Source: Pseudobdellovibrionaceae bacterium (lineage in GTDB: Bacteria; Bdellovibrionota; Bdellovibrionia; Bdellovibrionales; UBA1609). Taken from it: DNA of 64,000 nucleotides. Every line of letters starts with the position of its first letter. Position 1 is the stretch's first letter. Below are positions 1-9,105 of the stretch, piece by piece. Location of the stretch: positions 49,290-113,289 of the forward strand of contig JABJQG010000072.1 in assembly GCA_018663505.1 (NCBI GenBank), written 5' to 3'. The position numbers and the translations under genes were made by a program. A model generated the notes under the pieces. The model was not told where the DNA came from. It saw only the letters and a list, made by a program, of their open reading frames with translations, and did not search any database.

Positions 1-465
1 AGTCACTTACATATTAGTCAAAGGCAGCCAAAAAGTGTTGTTGGGAGATACGCCGATGCTCATGACATTCTATCTTATACTGTAGATGGCAATGACCTTG
101 TTGCTGTATCACAAGCTGCTCAAGCACTTATAGATAACTCAAGAAACGGCGGTGGCCCTGGCTTTTTAGAGGTAGTTACTTACAGATGGAAAGGGCATGT
201 AGGACCTCAAGATGATATGGATGTTGGCATAAAGAGAGGCGAGGCCCTCAACCACTGGAAAAAAAGAGACCCTATTCGAAGACTATCAGAGGGTTTGATT
301 AAATCTAATTTATCTACAGAGGGTCAGCTCTCTGCTATCCAAAAGGAAGTGGATCAAAGTATTCAGCAAGACTGGGAAAGCGCACTACAAGCTCCTTATC
401 CCGAAAAATCCACACTACTTAGCGCTGTTTACTCTCAACCCTCTCCAGGAGGTAAAAATGTCTAA
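1..465 (+). CDS. Thiamine-diphosphate dehydrogenase E1 alpha subunit (3' part only)
   Basis: The reading frame is open from the first base of the window, so only the C-terminal 154 residues are present. They include a typical E1-alpha segment (residues about 55-77, GGGPGFLEVVTYRWKGHV) with the conserved His before a GPQDD loop. E1-alpha and E1-beta form the heterotetramer that decarboxylates 2-oxo acids on thiamine diphosphate. The stop overlaps the start of the beta-subunit gene by 8 bases, so the two are translationally coupled. No E2 or E3 gene is visible downstream; sugar-polymer genes follow instead, which suggests a role in a sugar modification rather than central metabolism (inference). 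Confidence 0.85.
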   Translation, partial: SHLHISQRQPKSVVGRYADAHDILSYTVDGNDLVAVSQAAQALIDNSRNGGGPGFLEVVTYRWKGHVGPQDDMDVGIKRGEALNHWKKRDPIRRLSEGLIKSNLSTEGQLSAIQKEVDQSIQQDWESALQAPYPEKSTLLSAVYSQPSPGGKNV

Positions 466-1450
466 TAAAATGACTTTCGGCAAAGCAATAAGAGATGCCC
501 ATCGATATTTACTAGAAAACTACCCTGAAGTATTTGTCATTGGTCAAGGCTTGTGGAGCCCTTGGTATGTGGGTAGCTCTATGACCGACCTAGATAAAGA
601 TTTTGGAACAGAACGTGTTATCGACACTCCTGTTTCAGAGGACTGCTGCACAGGGGTAGCCATTGGAGCAGCACTTAGTGGATATAAAACACTAGTGATT
701 CACCCCCGTATGGATTTCATGATTTTAGCTACAAATCAAATAGTTAACCAAGCTGCAAAATGGTCACATATGCTTGGAGGTCAAGACTCCCCTTCTGTTA
801 CAGTCCGAGGGATAATTAACCGAGGAGGCCAACAAGGTGCGCAACATTCTCAAGCTTTACATGGTTGGTACGCCAACATTCCGGGGTTAAAAGTTGTTAT
901 GCCAGCAACCCCTAATGACGCAAGAGAGTTACTCATATCATCTGTACTTTCTGGGACCCCAGTAATGTTTGTAGAAGACCGTTGGCTTTACGATTGGGAA
1001 GATGAAATGCTACCCATCAAAGAAGTGGACTTAAGCAAACAGGGCCCTAACGTATTAAAACAAGGTGAGCACATCACTTTAGTTGGATCTGGATACACCA
1101 CATATCAAAACACAAAAGCGGCAAAGATCTTAGGTGGAAAGGGTGTATCTGCTGAAGTTGTTGATTTAAGAGTTATCAATCCTCTGGATATTACTGAAGT
1201 TTTGAATTCGGTGGAGAAAACAGGACGCCTACTTGCTGTGGATAGTGGCTGGGCTAATTGTGGCTTAGCTGGTGAAATTATTGCTGCTGTCTCTGAAAAA
1301 CTTCCCGCTACAAAGTGGAAAGAAACACCAAAACGCCTAACCACAGTAAATTCCCCCGCGCCTACCAGCGGAAGCCTAGAAGATGAATTTTATTTTAATG
1401 AACAAGATATTGTTAATAAAGCACTAGAAATAGTTAGGAATAATCAATGA
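458..1450 (+). CDS. Thiamine-diphosphate dehydrogenase E1 beta subunit (transketolase-like)
   Basis: This 330-residue protein has the pyrimidine-binding domain followed by the transketolase C-terminal domain, the full length for E1-beta. Near residue 57 is PVSEDCCTGVAIGAAL, where the Glu matches the conserved residue that activates the thiamine aminopyrimidine. The C-terminal half contains VVDLRVINPLD, typical of the family. An AGGAGG ribosome site at 446-451 supports the ATG at 458. The gene overlaps E1-alpha upstream and shares ATGA with the sugar transferase downstream, so all three are likely one operon. The natural substrate is unknown: it could be pyruvate or another 2-oxo acid, or the pair could perform carboligation onto a keto-sugar. 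Confidence 0.88.
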   Translation: MSNKMTFGKAIRDAHRYLLENYPEVFVIGQGLWSPWYVGSSMTDLDKDFGTERVIDTPVSEDCCTGVAIGAALSGYKTLVIHPRMDFMILATNQIVNQAAKWSHMLGGQDSPSVTVRGIINRGGQQGAQHSQALHGWYANIPGLKVVMPATPNDARELLISSVLSGTPVMFVEDRWLYDWEDEMLPIKEVDLSKQGPNVLKQGEHITLVGSGYTTYQNTKAAKILGGKGVSAEVVDLRVINPLDITEVLNSVEKTGRLLAVDSGWANCGLAGEIIAAVSEKLPATKWKETPKRLTTVNSPAPTSGSLEDEFYFNEQDIVNKALEIVRNNQ

Positions 1451-2175
1451 ACAGGATTTTAGATATCATAGGGGCCCTGATTGGACTAGTTTTATTTTCT
1501 CCTTTTTTAGCTATAATCATTCCCCTTATATGGCTACAGGACTTTGAATCTCCATTTTATATTGCACCAAGAGTCTCTAAAGGGGATTCTATTTTTAAAA
1601 TGGTAAAGTTACGATCTATGGTAGTTAACGCTGATAAATCAGGAGTAGACTCCACCGGAAACAATGATATGAGAATCACCAAGGTTGGAAAAATTGTCCG
1701 AAAATTTAAATTAGACGAAATCATGCAACTTTGGAATGTACTCATTAATGACATGAGCCTTGTCGGCCCCCGTCCTAATGTAAAAAGAGAAACTGACCTT
1801 TACACCACTGAAGAAAAAAAAATTTTAAACGTAAAACCTGGTATTACTGACTTTGCATCCATAGTATTTTCTGATGAAGGAGATATTTTAGAAAATAAAG
1901 ATAACCCCGACCTTGCTTACAACCAGCTAATTCGACCTTGGAAAAACAGATTAGCTTTGTTTTGTATTAAGAATGACTCTATAGTTTTAAGAATACGAAT
2001 TATTCTTTTAACAGTTACCACTATATTTAATCGCGAAGCTGCTCTTAAGAGCGTAGTTAAAACTCTTATTAAATTAAATGCCAACGAAGAAATTATCAAA
2101 GTTTCTAGTAGGAAAAATGAACTTGTGCCTACTCCACCAATGGGCAGTGGTGAAGTTGTGTTATCTAGAGGTTAA
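1447..2175 (+). CDS. Undecaprenyl-phosphate sugar phosphotransferase (initiating bacterial sugar transferase)
   Basis: This is a polyprenyl-phosphate hexose-1-phosphate transferase of the bacterial sugar transferase family (short PglC/WbaP-C type), 242 residues. It has one N-terminal membrane hairpin (residues 1-30), then KMVKLRSMV, KFKLDEIMQLWNVL and MSLVGPRP, the family's signature blocks, with the catalytic Asp-Glu in LDE. It loads the first sugar phosphate onto undecaprenyl phosphate at the inner membrane. The C-terminal 60 residues beyond the usual domain are less typical. It begins inside the E1-beta stop (ATGA) and ends just before the ligase-like gene. Confidence 0.88.
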   Translation: MNRILDIIGALIGLVLFSPFLAIIIPLIWLQDFESPFYIAPRVSKGDSIFKMVKLRSMVVNADKSGVDSTGNNDMRITKVGKIVRKFKLDEIMQLWNVLINDMSLVGPRPNVKRETDLYTTEEKKILNVKPGITDFASIVFSDEGDILENKDNPDLAYNQLIRPWKNRLALFCIKNDSIVLRIRIILLTVTTIFNREAALKSVVKTLIKLNANEEIIKVSSRKNELVPTPPMGSGEVVLSRG

Positions 2176-2182
2176 TTTGAGC

Positions 2183-3451
2183 ATGACAACCAACAAAGGC
2201 CATCTTTATATAAAAGTAATTTTTTATTTACTAACTATAACTCTTATGAGTTCAATTGCAGGTACCGAATTATTTAGTAATTTATTAATTCTCGGAGTTC
2301 TAGTCTCCTTTGTCTCGCAAAAAGCATTTAACAAAAATCTACTTTCCATCCAATTTATAAAAATTGGATATGAAAAAATCTTCATAGCTATTATTCTTGT
2401 AACATTCATCAGTTTGTTTAAAGGAGGTTTAGATACCGAACGCGTACATATTTTTTTGTCTCTTCGTTGGATCTTATTCTTTTATGTCACTTACCACTTC
2501 GCTTATGTATATTTATCTCAAAAACAACTTCATATTATTGTAAAGTTATTATCCCTCATAGCCATAATGGCAGGAACTTATGCTATTTACCAACATTTCA
2601 CCGGAACCGACTTCTTCCGCAACAAGCCTCTTCCCATTTACAGTGTTGAAATACAAACTTTTCGCTCTTCTGGGTTTTTTAATAACCCCATGACCTTCTC
2701 TCATCATATGTCTATGATCTTTAGCTTCTTATTTCCCTTCGCCTTCTTTTACAAGGGTTCCAAAACAGAAAAAATACTTTACCTTTCTGGATTCATACTC
2801 GCAGGACTGGGTGTTTTCTTTTCAATGACCAGGGGAGCCTGGTTATCTGCATTCTTCTCAGTATTTATTGTATTAGCTTTTAGAAAATTCAAGCTAGCTT
2901 TTATACTACTAACAATAGGACTTGTAACTCTCATTGCCCTCTCTAAAACCAATACTAGCTATGGATTACGAATTCGGACCATAGGAAACATGAACTACTC
3001 GAGCAATCTTTCTCGCTTAATTATCTGGAAATCACACTTACAACTATTTAGAGACAACCCTAGTTTTGGAATTGGTCTCAATAGAAATTATATTGAAGTT
3101 GAGCCCTATATGACCAAGCTAGCTGGTGGAACTAAGTACTTTCAACTCTCCCATGCCCACAATACAGTTATTCAACTCCTTGCAGGTGTGGGCTTCATTG
3201 GTTTGATTGCTTTTTTAGCGTTTTTTACAAAATTATTTATAATAAACATTAGATTAGTTCTCTTAAATAAGAACTCAGCATCACTCTTGTCAATTTTTAC
3301 CCTAGGGGCCCTAGGCGCACATATATCAATGACTATTGGCGGCTTAACAGAGGCCACATTTAAAGATGCCGAGATTAAGTTGTTATTTATATTTCTAATG
3401 GCTCTGGTACTTGCTTTTAACACAAGAAGAAAAAAAAATAACACAACTTAA
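2183..3451 (+). CDS. O-antigen ligase / polymerase-like membrane protein (Wzy_C family)
   Basis: This is a polytopic inner-membrane protein of about 422 residues with roughly 10-12 hydrophobic segments. The Wzy_C/O-antigen ligase signature is recognisable in the segment SRLIIWKSHLQLFRDNP followed by GIGLNRN, then a large periplasmic loop and an SHAHN motif, typical of WaaL-type ligases and some Wzy polymerases. The ATG at 2183 is chosen because an upstream ATG at 2078 would overlap the sugar transferase by about 100 bases. An AGAGG lies at 2167-2171, and a TTG at 2177 is an alternative start. It could ligate polymer to lipid A-core or polymerise repeat units; sequence alone does not decide. 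Confidence 0.8.
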   Translation: MTTNKGHLYIKVIFYLLTITLMSSIAGTELFSNLLILGVLVSFVSQKAFNKNLLSIQFIKIGYEKIFIAIILVTFISLFKGGLDTERVHIFLSLRWILFFYVTYHFAYVYLSQKQLHIIVKLLSLIAIMAGTYAIYQHFTGTDFFRNKPLPIYSVEIQTFRSSGFFNNPMTFSHHMSMIFSFLFPFAFFYKGSKTEKILYLSGFILAGLGVFFSMTRGAWLSAFFSVFIVLAFRKFKLAFILLTIGLVTLIALSKTNTSYGLRIRTIGNMNYSSNLSRLIIWKSHLQLFRDNPSFGIGLNRNYIEVEPYMTKLAGGTKYFQLSHAHNTVIQLLAGVGFIGLIAFLAFFTKLFIINIRLVLLNKNSASLLSIFTLGALGAHISMTIGGLTEATFKDAEIKLLFIFLMALVLAFNTRRKKNNTT

Positions 3452-3546
3452 GAAGTTTTTATTCTGTTATATAAAGATTGGACCTTTTCATGAACATGAA
3501 AGCTTTAGTTAACACAAATAAATTTCAGCTTAATCTTACTGAACAT

Positions 3547-3577
3547 AACATAATTCTCTACCAATAATTATGTTTTT
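3547..3577 (+). terminator. Weak candidate terminator hairpin
   Basis: A 9-bp A/T-rich stem (AACATAATT at 3547-3555 paired with AATTATGTT at 3566-3574) is followed by three more T. It lies about 100 bases after the ligase-like stop, in the 327-base gap before the GT2 gene. The stem is weak, so termination is only a possibility. I see nothing else in the gap apart from A/T-rich DNA. Confidence 0.3.
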
Positions 3578-3778
3578 GCAGAGGAACTCAGAGGGTAGCT
3601 ATTAGCCAAAAACATTAAATCTCTCTCACTTAAATCTACCTATTATAAACTAGCAACTCTATAAGTGACTCTTATATATTGAAAGTGTTTTGATTCAAAT
3701 GTATTATTTATACCAATCGTTAATTATTTGTAGTTTTTTTGCTCTTTAAGATGTAAATTTTCATATGATTAATCGAGT

Positions 3779-4699
3779 ATGATAAAAAGAAAGGTCATTA
3801 ACTTGTTAAATAAATATAGAACAAAAATTTTAATCATTTGCATAAATTACTGCAATGAAAAAGATCTTTTTAATTACTTAAATTCTCTTGCAAAATGTAC
3901 ATTAAATAATAATATTGAGGTTTATGTTGTAGATAATAGCGAAGAAAAAAAACTAGATGAGCTACATTTAAAAAAGATTTTTACCAATACGACTCTTGTA
4001 TCTGCTGATGAAAATTTAGGCTATTTTGGTGGGGCTAATTGTGGTTTCAATAAATTTAAAAGTAATAACGACTATGTTCCACAATGGGTTATTGTTTCAA
4101 ATACAGATTTAGAGTTCAAAAATTCAAACTTTTTTAATGATCTAAATAAATATTGTGACCTAAATAAGCTAGGAGTCATCGCTCCCTCAATTATATCTGG
4201 CATTACTAAATCAGATCAAAATCCTCACCTATTGAAGAGGCCCTCGCATATAAAAATGATTTTATTAAAAATGCTATTTACTAATTATATCATATTTTCT
4301 CTATATCACGCCTTGTATGATTTCAAAAGAATTCTCAAAAAAACAATCTTAGAGCTTATAAAAGTTTTTAAATTAAATGATAACAGTCCTGATATTAAAC
4401 AAATATATGCAGCACATGGCTCCTTTCTTATAATACATAAAAACTACTTTCTTAAAGGTGGAAATTTAAACTATCACTCTTTTTTATACGGAGAAGAGTT
4501 TTTTTTAGCCGAAAATATAAAAAAAATAAATCTATCAATCTACTATGTTCCTATACTACAAATACACCATCGAGAACATGCCACCACTGGCCGCATACCA
4601 AGTAAAAAAATTCATAATTTTATATTAAACTCATATAAAATGAATAATAAAGCTTTCTTTCCTTTTCTTAATTTTTTCAAGAAGGGGGATCTGAAATAG
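3779..4699 (+). CDS. Family 2 glycosyltransferase
   Basis: This 306-residue cytoplasmic GT-A fold enzyme resembles rhamnosyltransferase-like GT2 proteins. Visible motifs are the nucleotide-binding start KILIICINYCN, VVDNSE (about residue 51), NLGYFGGANCGF (about 80) and SNTDLEF (about 110), the last carrying the metal-binding acidic pair of a DxD-type site. EEFFLAENI near 240 fits the acceptor-side ED motif. It likely adds one sugar of the repeat unit; dTDP-rhamnose made by the neighbouring rfb genes is a plausible donor. The gene is noticeably richer in A/T and Lys/Asn codons than its neighbours, which hints at separate acquisition. It overlaps the flippase reading frame. Confidence 0.82.
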   Translation: MIKRKVINLLNKYRTKILIICINYCNEKDLFNYLNSLAKCTLNNNIEVYVVDNSEEKKLDELHLKKIFTNTTLVSADENLGYFGGANCGFNKFKSNNDYVPQWVIVSNTDLEFKNSNFFNDLNKYCDLNKLGVIAPSIISGITKSDQNPHLLKRPSHIKMILLKMLFTNYIIFSLYHALYDFKRILKKTILELIKVFKLNDNSPDIKQIYAAHGSFLIIHKNYFLKGGNLNYHSFLYGEEFFLAENIKKINLSIYYVPILQIHHREHATTGRIPSKKIHNFILNSYKMNNKAFFPFLNFFKKGDLK

Positions 4700-6192
4700 A
4701 ATCAAAGAATATTATTGCAAGAGACTCGATCCTAAATCTATTAGGTAATGGCATAAGAATCATAGTCAATTTCCTAAGTTTGCTTGTAGCAACAAGGGGG
4801 CTGGGTACCTCTGATTTTGGTCTTGTAAACCTAATTGTTATTTACACTACGTTTCTCAATTATTTTCTAACCTTTGGATTTGACAATAGTTTAGTCTACT
4901 ATATCGCACAATTTAATTCACAAAAAAAGTTCCATTTAAAAAAAGATATTTTTAAGCTTTCTATTTTCCTCACAGGGGGTGTAGGACTTCTCTTTATCTT
5001 AGCGTCTTGTATAATTGCTTATTTTGTACTCGACGGAACATCAAACAAAAACACTTTGTTAGTAACTGTATTAGTAATTTTTCAATGTTATTTTTGGAGT
5101 TTAGGAGGAATATTTTCAGCCCTTCTGAGGGGAAATAAAAATTTTGGTCCCTCAATCCTAAGAGAACAGTTTGTCTTCCCAGTGGCCCAACTACTACTAT
5201 TTATTGTTTTTATTCGATTTTATAACTTTGGCTCAGTTGGTTATGCTCTTGGGTATTTTTTAGCTTCCTTTTTAAGTTTCATTTTCGTGGCCTATGTTGT
5301 TTTCAAGAAAAGACATGTGTTTTTTGATAATAAACCCATTCAACCTCAAGTTAGCACTCTAAATAACCAAAAAAAATGGTTTAAGTTCTCCTTCCCATTA
5401 AGCCTAATGAGTTCTATCGAACCTGCTCTTATGTGGTCAAGTGTAGCCCTTTGTGGCTACTTTTTACTTAATGTGGATGTAGCAAAATTTACTGTTTTTT
5501 CTAGATTATCTATTTTAACTCAACTTTTATTTGTAGCTCTGGGCCCTATTGTTAGCTCGTATATGGCATCCATGTATCATGAGAAAAAAACCGATAATTT
5601 TGATAAGCTTTATAAACTAACAGTAAGCTGGAGCTCAAAATGGGCCATTCTGTTAGGCTTCTTACTAATCAGTACATCCGATTACATATTAAAAATTTTT
5701 GGCAAAGACTATTCACTAGATTCTTTTACTTTACTCTTTCTACTTCCAGGTTTTATTTTTGAAGGATCACTAGGCATTGGAAAACATGCTTTAATAATGA
5801 GTGGTTATAATAAAATAAATATTATTAATATGGCTACAGCAGTAATTATCAATATTCTACTAGGTTTAGTACTTATTCCATACTTTGGTATTACAGGAGC
5901 TGCAATGGCACTAAGTTTGGCAATGATCCTTCTCAACATTATTCGAGTAATACAAGTTTATTATTTTATAAGAGTCACTCCCTTTAGCCTAAAAAACTTT
6001 GTAAAATTATTTAGCATGTGTATACTTTTCTTAACAACTGGTGCTGCTATACGCTATGGAAACTTAGCTGGTGATATCCGCATATCTTTGTCTGTAACCA
6101 TTTTTTCAGTAACACTAATTCTTTCTTTTTGGAAAGATAGTAAAACTTTTTTTAATATGATATCTTCCCGCCTATTAGGTCAAAAAAACTAA
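4696..6192 (+). CDS. wzx: Wzx-type polysaccharide flippase (start unusual)
   Basis: This is a MATE/MVF-superfamily exporter with 12-14 hydrophobic helices that flips lipid-linked repeat units across the inner membrane. The family N-terminus (DSILNLLGNGIRIIVNFLSL) lies upstream of the first ordinary start, a TTG at 4780. The frame is open back to a stop at 4669-4671 and contains no ATG, GTG or TTG there. A strong AAGGGGG (4682-4688) sits 7 bases before an ATA at 4696 that overlaps the GT2 stop as ATAG. I therefore place the start at ATA 4696 (498 residues) and give TTG 4780 (470 residues) as the conventional alternative. The gene converges with the GT4 gene, sharing 4 bases. Confidence 0.8.
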   Translation: MESKNIIARDSILNLLGNGIRIIVNFLSLLVATRGLGTSDFGLVNLIVIYTTFLNYFLTFGFDNSLVYYIAQFNSQKKFHLKKDIFKLSIFLTGGVGLLFILASCIIAYFVLDGTSNKNTLLVTVLVIFQCYFWSLGGIFSALLRGNKNFGPSILREQFVFPVAQLLLFIVFIRFYNFGSVGYALGYFLASFLSFIFVAYVVFKKRHVFFDNKPIQPQVSTLNNQKKWFKFSFPLSLMSSIEPALMWSSVALCGYFLLNVDVAKFTVFSRLSILTQLLFVALGPIVSSYMASMYHEKKTDNFDKLYKLTVSWSSKWAILLGFLLISTSDYILKIFGKDYSLDSFTLLFLLPGFIFEGSLGIGKHALIMSGYNKINIINMATAVIINILLGLVLIPYFGITGAAMALSLAMILLNIIRVIQVYYFIRVTPFSLKNFVKLFSMCILFLTTGAAIRYGNLAGDIRISLSVTIFSVTLILSFWKDSKTFFNMISSRLLGQKN

Positions 6193-7451
6193 GCATACTC
6201 GCTTGGCGAAGGGTCAATAATGTTTGATAGCTGTTTTTCAACATTTTCAAAAACTTTTTCATTACTAAAACTATTTTCCAAAAGATCTCTTCCTCTTCGT
6301 CCCATTTCAATAGCCTCATCTGGACACTTTTGAAACCAGCGTAAGCTTTCAACTAGATCTTCAACACTGTTTGCTACATATGTATGCCCACATTTCTGGT
6401 CATCAAGAATGGCTTTAAGTTCTCCCTGAATACTAGATAAAATTGGAAGGCCCCCAGCCATATATTCAAATGGCTTATTTGGAAGAGACATCTGGGCATC
6501 AACTTTATATGGGGCTAAACCTACATCACTTAACTCCATAAGCGCTTGAATCTGAAGTGAGTTAATCCATCCTAAAAAGACAACTGAATCCTCAATACCT
6601 AACTTACCCACTTGTGCTTCAAACCTCTTTAAGCTACTGCCAGTTCCTCCAATAAACAATTGAATTGGAAATTCATCTTTTAGCTGGTGAATAGCCTTAA
6701 AAACAGTAAATAAATCAAAATAATTACCTAATGTTCCAAAAAAGCAAAGTTTCAAGCTCCTCTTGTCACTTACATATTTATTAACAAAGCCTTGTTTAAT
6801 AGAACTAATACTCTCAACACTATTTTTAACAGTGGTATACCCTAATGGAAAAAAAATATCCTCAGAACGCCGCTCTCTACCGGCAAAGCCCAGACCATAA
6901 CTAATATATGAATTTGATACCCCCATAATTCCGCTAGCCTTTGAGCATATTTCCCTCATTTTTCTATATGAGTTTTTAAATAAAAATTTAGCAAATGGCC
7001 GTAGTGGTACTGGAGCTAAATTCACTAACTCATCGGGCCAAAGGTCCCTAATATCAACAACATATTTAATATTATTTTCTTGAGCATATATGAATGCAGC
7101 ATTAGCACTATCAACAGTAGGGATTGGTGCAATAATTATGTCTGGCAAATCCTCTTTTTTTGATAATTTTAAAAAAGTATCAGAAAAATGTTTTGTATGC
7201 TTAATCCGAGCATATGAAACATTTTTTTTATAACCAGGCCCCTTAATCAAATACAAACACAAACCATCTAAATATTTTTTTTCATGTTTTTCTGAAAAAT
7301 GTTTTTTAGGCGCATGACTAAAACTCGATGCCCACCAAGTTACTTCATGCCCCAGCTTCGCTAAGTATTGTGAAAATTGTCCATAGCGGTGCAATCTTAC
7401 ATTTTTTTCAATCGGTAATGGCTCCCCAATCTCTAATATCCAAATTTTCAA
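6189..7451 (-). CDS. Family 4 glycosyltransferase (WbuB-like)
   Basis: This 420-residue GT-B enzyme starts with MKIWILEIGEPLP, a beginning common to WbuB/FucNAc-type GT4 transferases. The N-terminal acceptor domain includes VVDIRDLWPDELV. The C-terminal donor domain has LCFFGTLGNYFDL, FIGGTGSSLKRFE and PNKPFEYMAGGLPIL, the E-x7-E region that binds the nucleotide sugar. Start is a TTG at 7451 with AAGGAG six bases upstream. It is the last gene of the minus-strand rfbA-rfbC-rfbB set, 75 bases after rfbB, so it is probably co-transcribed and adds a sugar to the growing repeat unit. The precise sugar is not predictable. Confidence 0.85.
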   Translation of the reverse strand: MKIWILEIGEPLPIEKNVRLHRYGQFSQYLAKLGHEVTWWASSFSHAPKKHFSEKHEKKYLDGLCLYLIKGPGYKKNVSYARIKHTKHFSDTFLKLSKKEDLPDIIIAPIPTVDSANAAFIYAQENNIKYVVDIRDLWPDELVNLAPVPLRPFAKFLFKNSYRKMREICSKASGIMGVSNSYISYGLGFAGRERRSEDIFFPLGYTTVKNSVESISSIKQGFVNKYVSDKRSLKLCFFGTLGNYFDLFTVFKAIHQLKDEFPIQLFIGGTGSSLKRFEAQVGKLGIEDSVVFLGWINSLQIQALMELSDVGLAPYKVDAQMSLPNKPFEYMAGGLPILSSIQGELKAILDDQKCGHTYVANSVEDLVESLRWFQKCPDEAIEMGRRGRDLLENSFSNEKVFENVEKQLSNIIDPSPSEYA

Positions 7452-7526
7452 GAGAGACTCCTTTTTTTACAGATACCTATAAATTAATTTAGGGCGACTT
7501 TATTATTTTGAAAAACCTCATTAGCC

Positions 7527-8552
7527 TTATAGGCTATACTCCAGATACCAGTCTACAGTCTTCTCTAAACCGGACGCCAAATATTCATCAGCTAGCCAAT
7601 TTAACTCCGTAGTAATTTTAGATGCATCTATAGCATACCTTCTATCATGCCCAGGGCGATCTTTTACAAACTCTATAAACTGTTTATACGAGCCCTTTTC
7701 TAAGGGTCTTTTTCTGTCTAAAATTTCACACAAGGAGTTTGCAATTTCAATATTTGTTTGCTCATTGCCACCCCCAATATTATAGGTCTCCCCTGATCTA
7801 CCATTATTAAAAGCAAGCTCAATCCCTCTGCAATGATCTAAAACGTAGAGCCAATCCCTAATGTTTCTACCATCACCATAAATTGGAATAGGCTCTTTAT
7901 TTAGAGCTTTTCTAATAATTGTAGGTATTAATTTTTCTCCGTGCTGCTTTGGACCATAGTTATTAGAACAGTTCGTCGTCACAACATCCATACCAAACGT
8001 ATGAAAATAGCTTCTAACTAAAAAATCACCACTCGCTTTTGAGGCACTATAAGGTGAATTCGGTGCATATGGCGTGGTTTCCTTAAAAAGCTCTGTATCC
8101 GCTAGACTCAAACTACCAAACACTTCATCAGTTGAAATATGAAGAAATCTCGAACCTTCATAATCACTTTTATATTGCCCTGGCTTTGTCATCCAAAATT
8201 TCCTAGCAGTATCAAGCAATAAAAAAGTCCCAACAATATTAGTATTAATGAATTCTTGAGGACCAGAAATTGAATTGTCTACATGTGATTCAGCAGCAAA
8301 ATGAATGACTTGATTTATCTCATATTCCATAAAAATGGCCTCAAGACCTTCGGAATCTACAATATCACCCTTAACGAACTTATAATTTGGGTTCATTGCC
8401 ACTTCTTCTAAATAACTAAGATTTCCAGCATAAGTTAATTTATCTAAATTAATAACTTGTGATTCAGGATTACTTTGTAAAAAATATGGGATAAAGTTTG
8501 AACCAATAAAACCTGCCCCACCAGTAATTAGCACTCTATTAGTTTTTTTCAT
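7527..8552 (-). CDS. rfbB: dTDP-glucose 4,6-dehydratase
   Basis: RmlB converts dTDP-glucose to dTDP-4-keto-6-deoxyglucose with bound NAD, the second step to dTDP-rhamnose. The extended-SDR fold shows the Rossmann GGAGFIG at residues 11-17, STDEVFGSL with the catalytic Thr-Asp-Glu, and YSASKAS with the Tyr/Lys pair. The CSNNYGPKQHGEKLIP block is diagnostic for RmlB. Length of 341 residues is normal. ATG 8552 is used rather than an in-frame TTG at 8570, because homologues begin near KKTNRVLITGG and the TTG would lie inside rfbC. Expressed with rfbA and rfbC. Confidence 0.96.
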   Translation of the reverse strand: MKKTNRVLITGGAGFIGSNFIPYFLQSNPESQVINLDKLTYAGNLSYLEEVAMNPNYKFVKGDIVDSEGLEAIFMEYEINQVIHFAAESHVDNSISGPQEFINTNIVGTFLLLDTARKFWMTKPGQYKSDYEGSRFLHISTDEVFGSLSLADTELFKETTPYAPNSPYSASKASGDFLVRSYFHTFGMDVVTTNCSNNYGPKQHGEKLIPTIIRKALNKEPIPIYGDGRNIRDWLYVLDHCRGIELAFNNGRSGETYNIGGGNEQTNIEIANSLCEILDRKRPLEKGSYKQFIEFVKDRPGHDRRYAIDASKITTELNWLADEYLASGLEKTVDWYLEYSL

Positions 8553-8559
8553 ATTGTTT

Positions 8560-9105
8560 TCAACCACCAAATTCCCTTAATGAACTCAAACTTAAATCTT
8601 TTTCTGAAAGGGTGAACTTTCTATCTGAAAGTCCCCAATCAATATTAAGATCAGGATCATCATATTTTATTCCTGCTTCAGAATTTTTATCATAATAATT
8701 ATCACATTTATATTGAAAAATAGCCTCTTTACTTAAAACCAAAAAACCATGTGCAAACCCTCTCGGAATATAAAAACACTGTTTGTTTTGTGCAGAAAGA
8801 ATAACCGTAGCATATTGTCCATATGTTCTAGATCCTTTACGAAGATCTACTGCTACATCTAGCACCTCACCAAGACTCACCCTAACTAATTTAGATTGTG
8901 AAAAATCCCCTGTTTGCATATGCAGTCCTCTTAAGGTTCCATAAGGGGAGTAGGATTGATTATCCTGCACAAAAGTATCTGCTATTCCTAATTCTGAGTA
9001 TGCTTGAGCATTATAGGACTCAAAAAAATAGCCCCTTTCATCTTCAAAAGCCATGGGAGAAATTAACTTCAAACCATCAATAGCAAATGTCTCAACTTTT
9101 AACAT
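8560..9105 (-). CDS. rfbC: dTDP-4-dehydrorhamnose 3,5-epimerase
   Basis: RmlC epimerises C3 and C5 of dTDP-4-keto-6-deoxyglucose, step three to dTDP-rhamnose. The 181-residue cupin has the characteristic FVQDNQSYS followed by GTLRGLHMQ with the catalytic His, then VDLRKGSRTYG and FYIPRGFAHGFLVL with the second-barrel residues. Length matches RmlC proteins. The ATG overlaps the end of rfbA (within TCATGTTAA), and an AGGA lies five bases upstream, so translation is probably coupled. rfbB follows 7 bases later. Confidence 0.96.
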   Translation of the reverse strand: MLKVETFAIDGLKLISPMAFEDERGYFFESYNAQAYSELGIADTFVQDNQSYSPYGTLRGLHMQTGDFSQSKLVRVSLGEVLDVAVDLRKGSRTYGQYATVILSAQNKQCFYIPRGFAHGFLVLSKEAIFQYKCDNYYDKNSEAGIKYDDPDLNIDWGLSDRKFTLSEKDLSLSSLREFGG

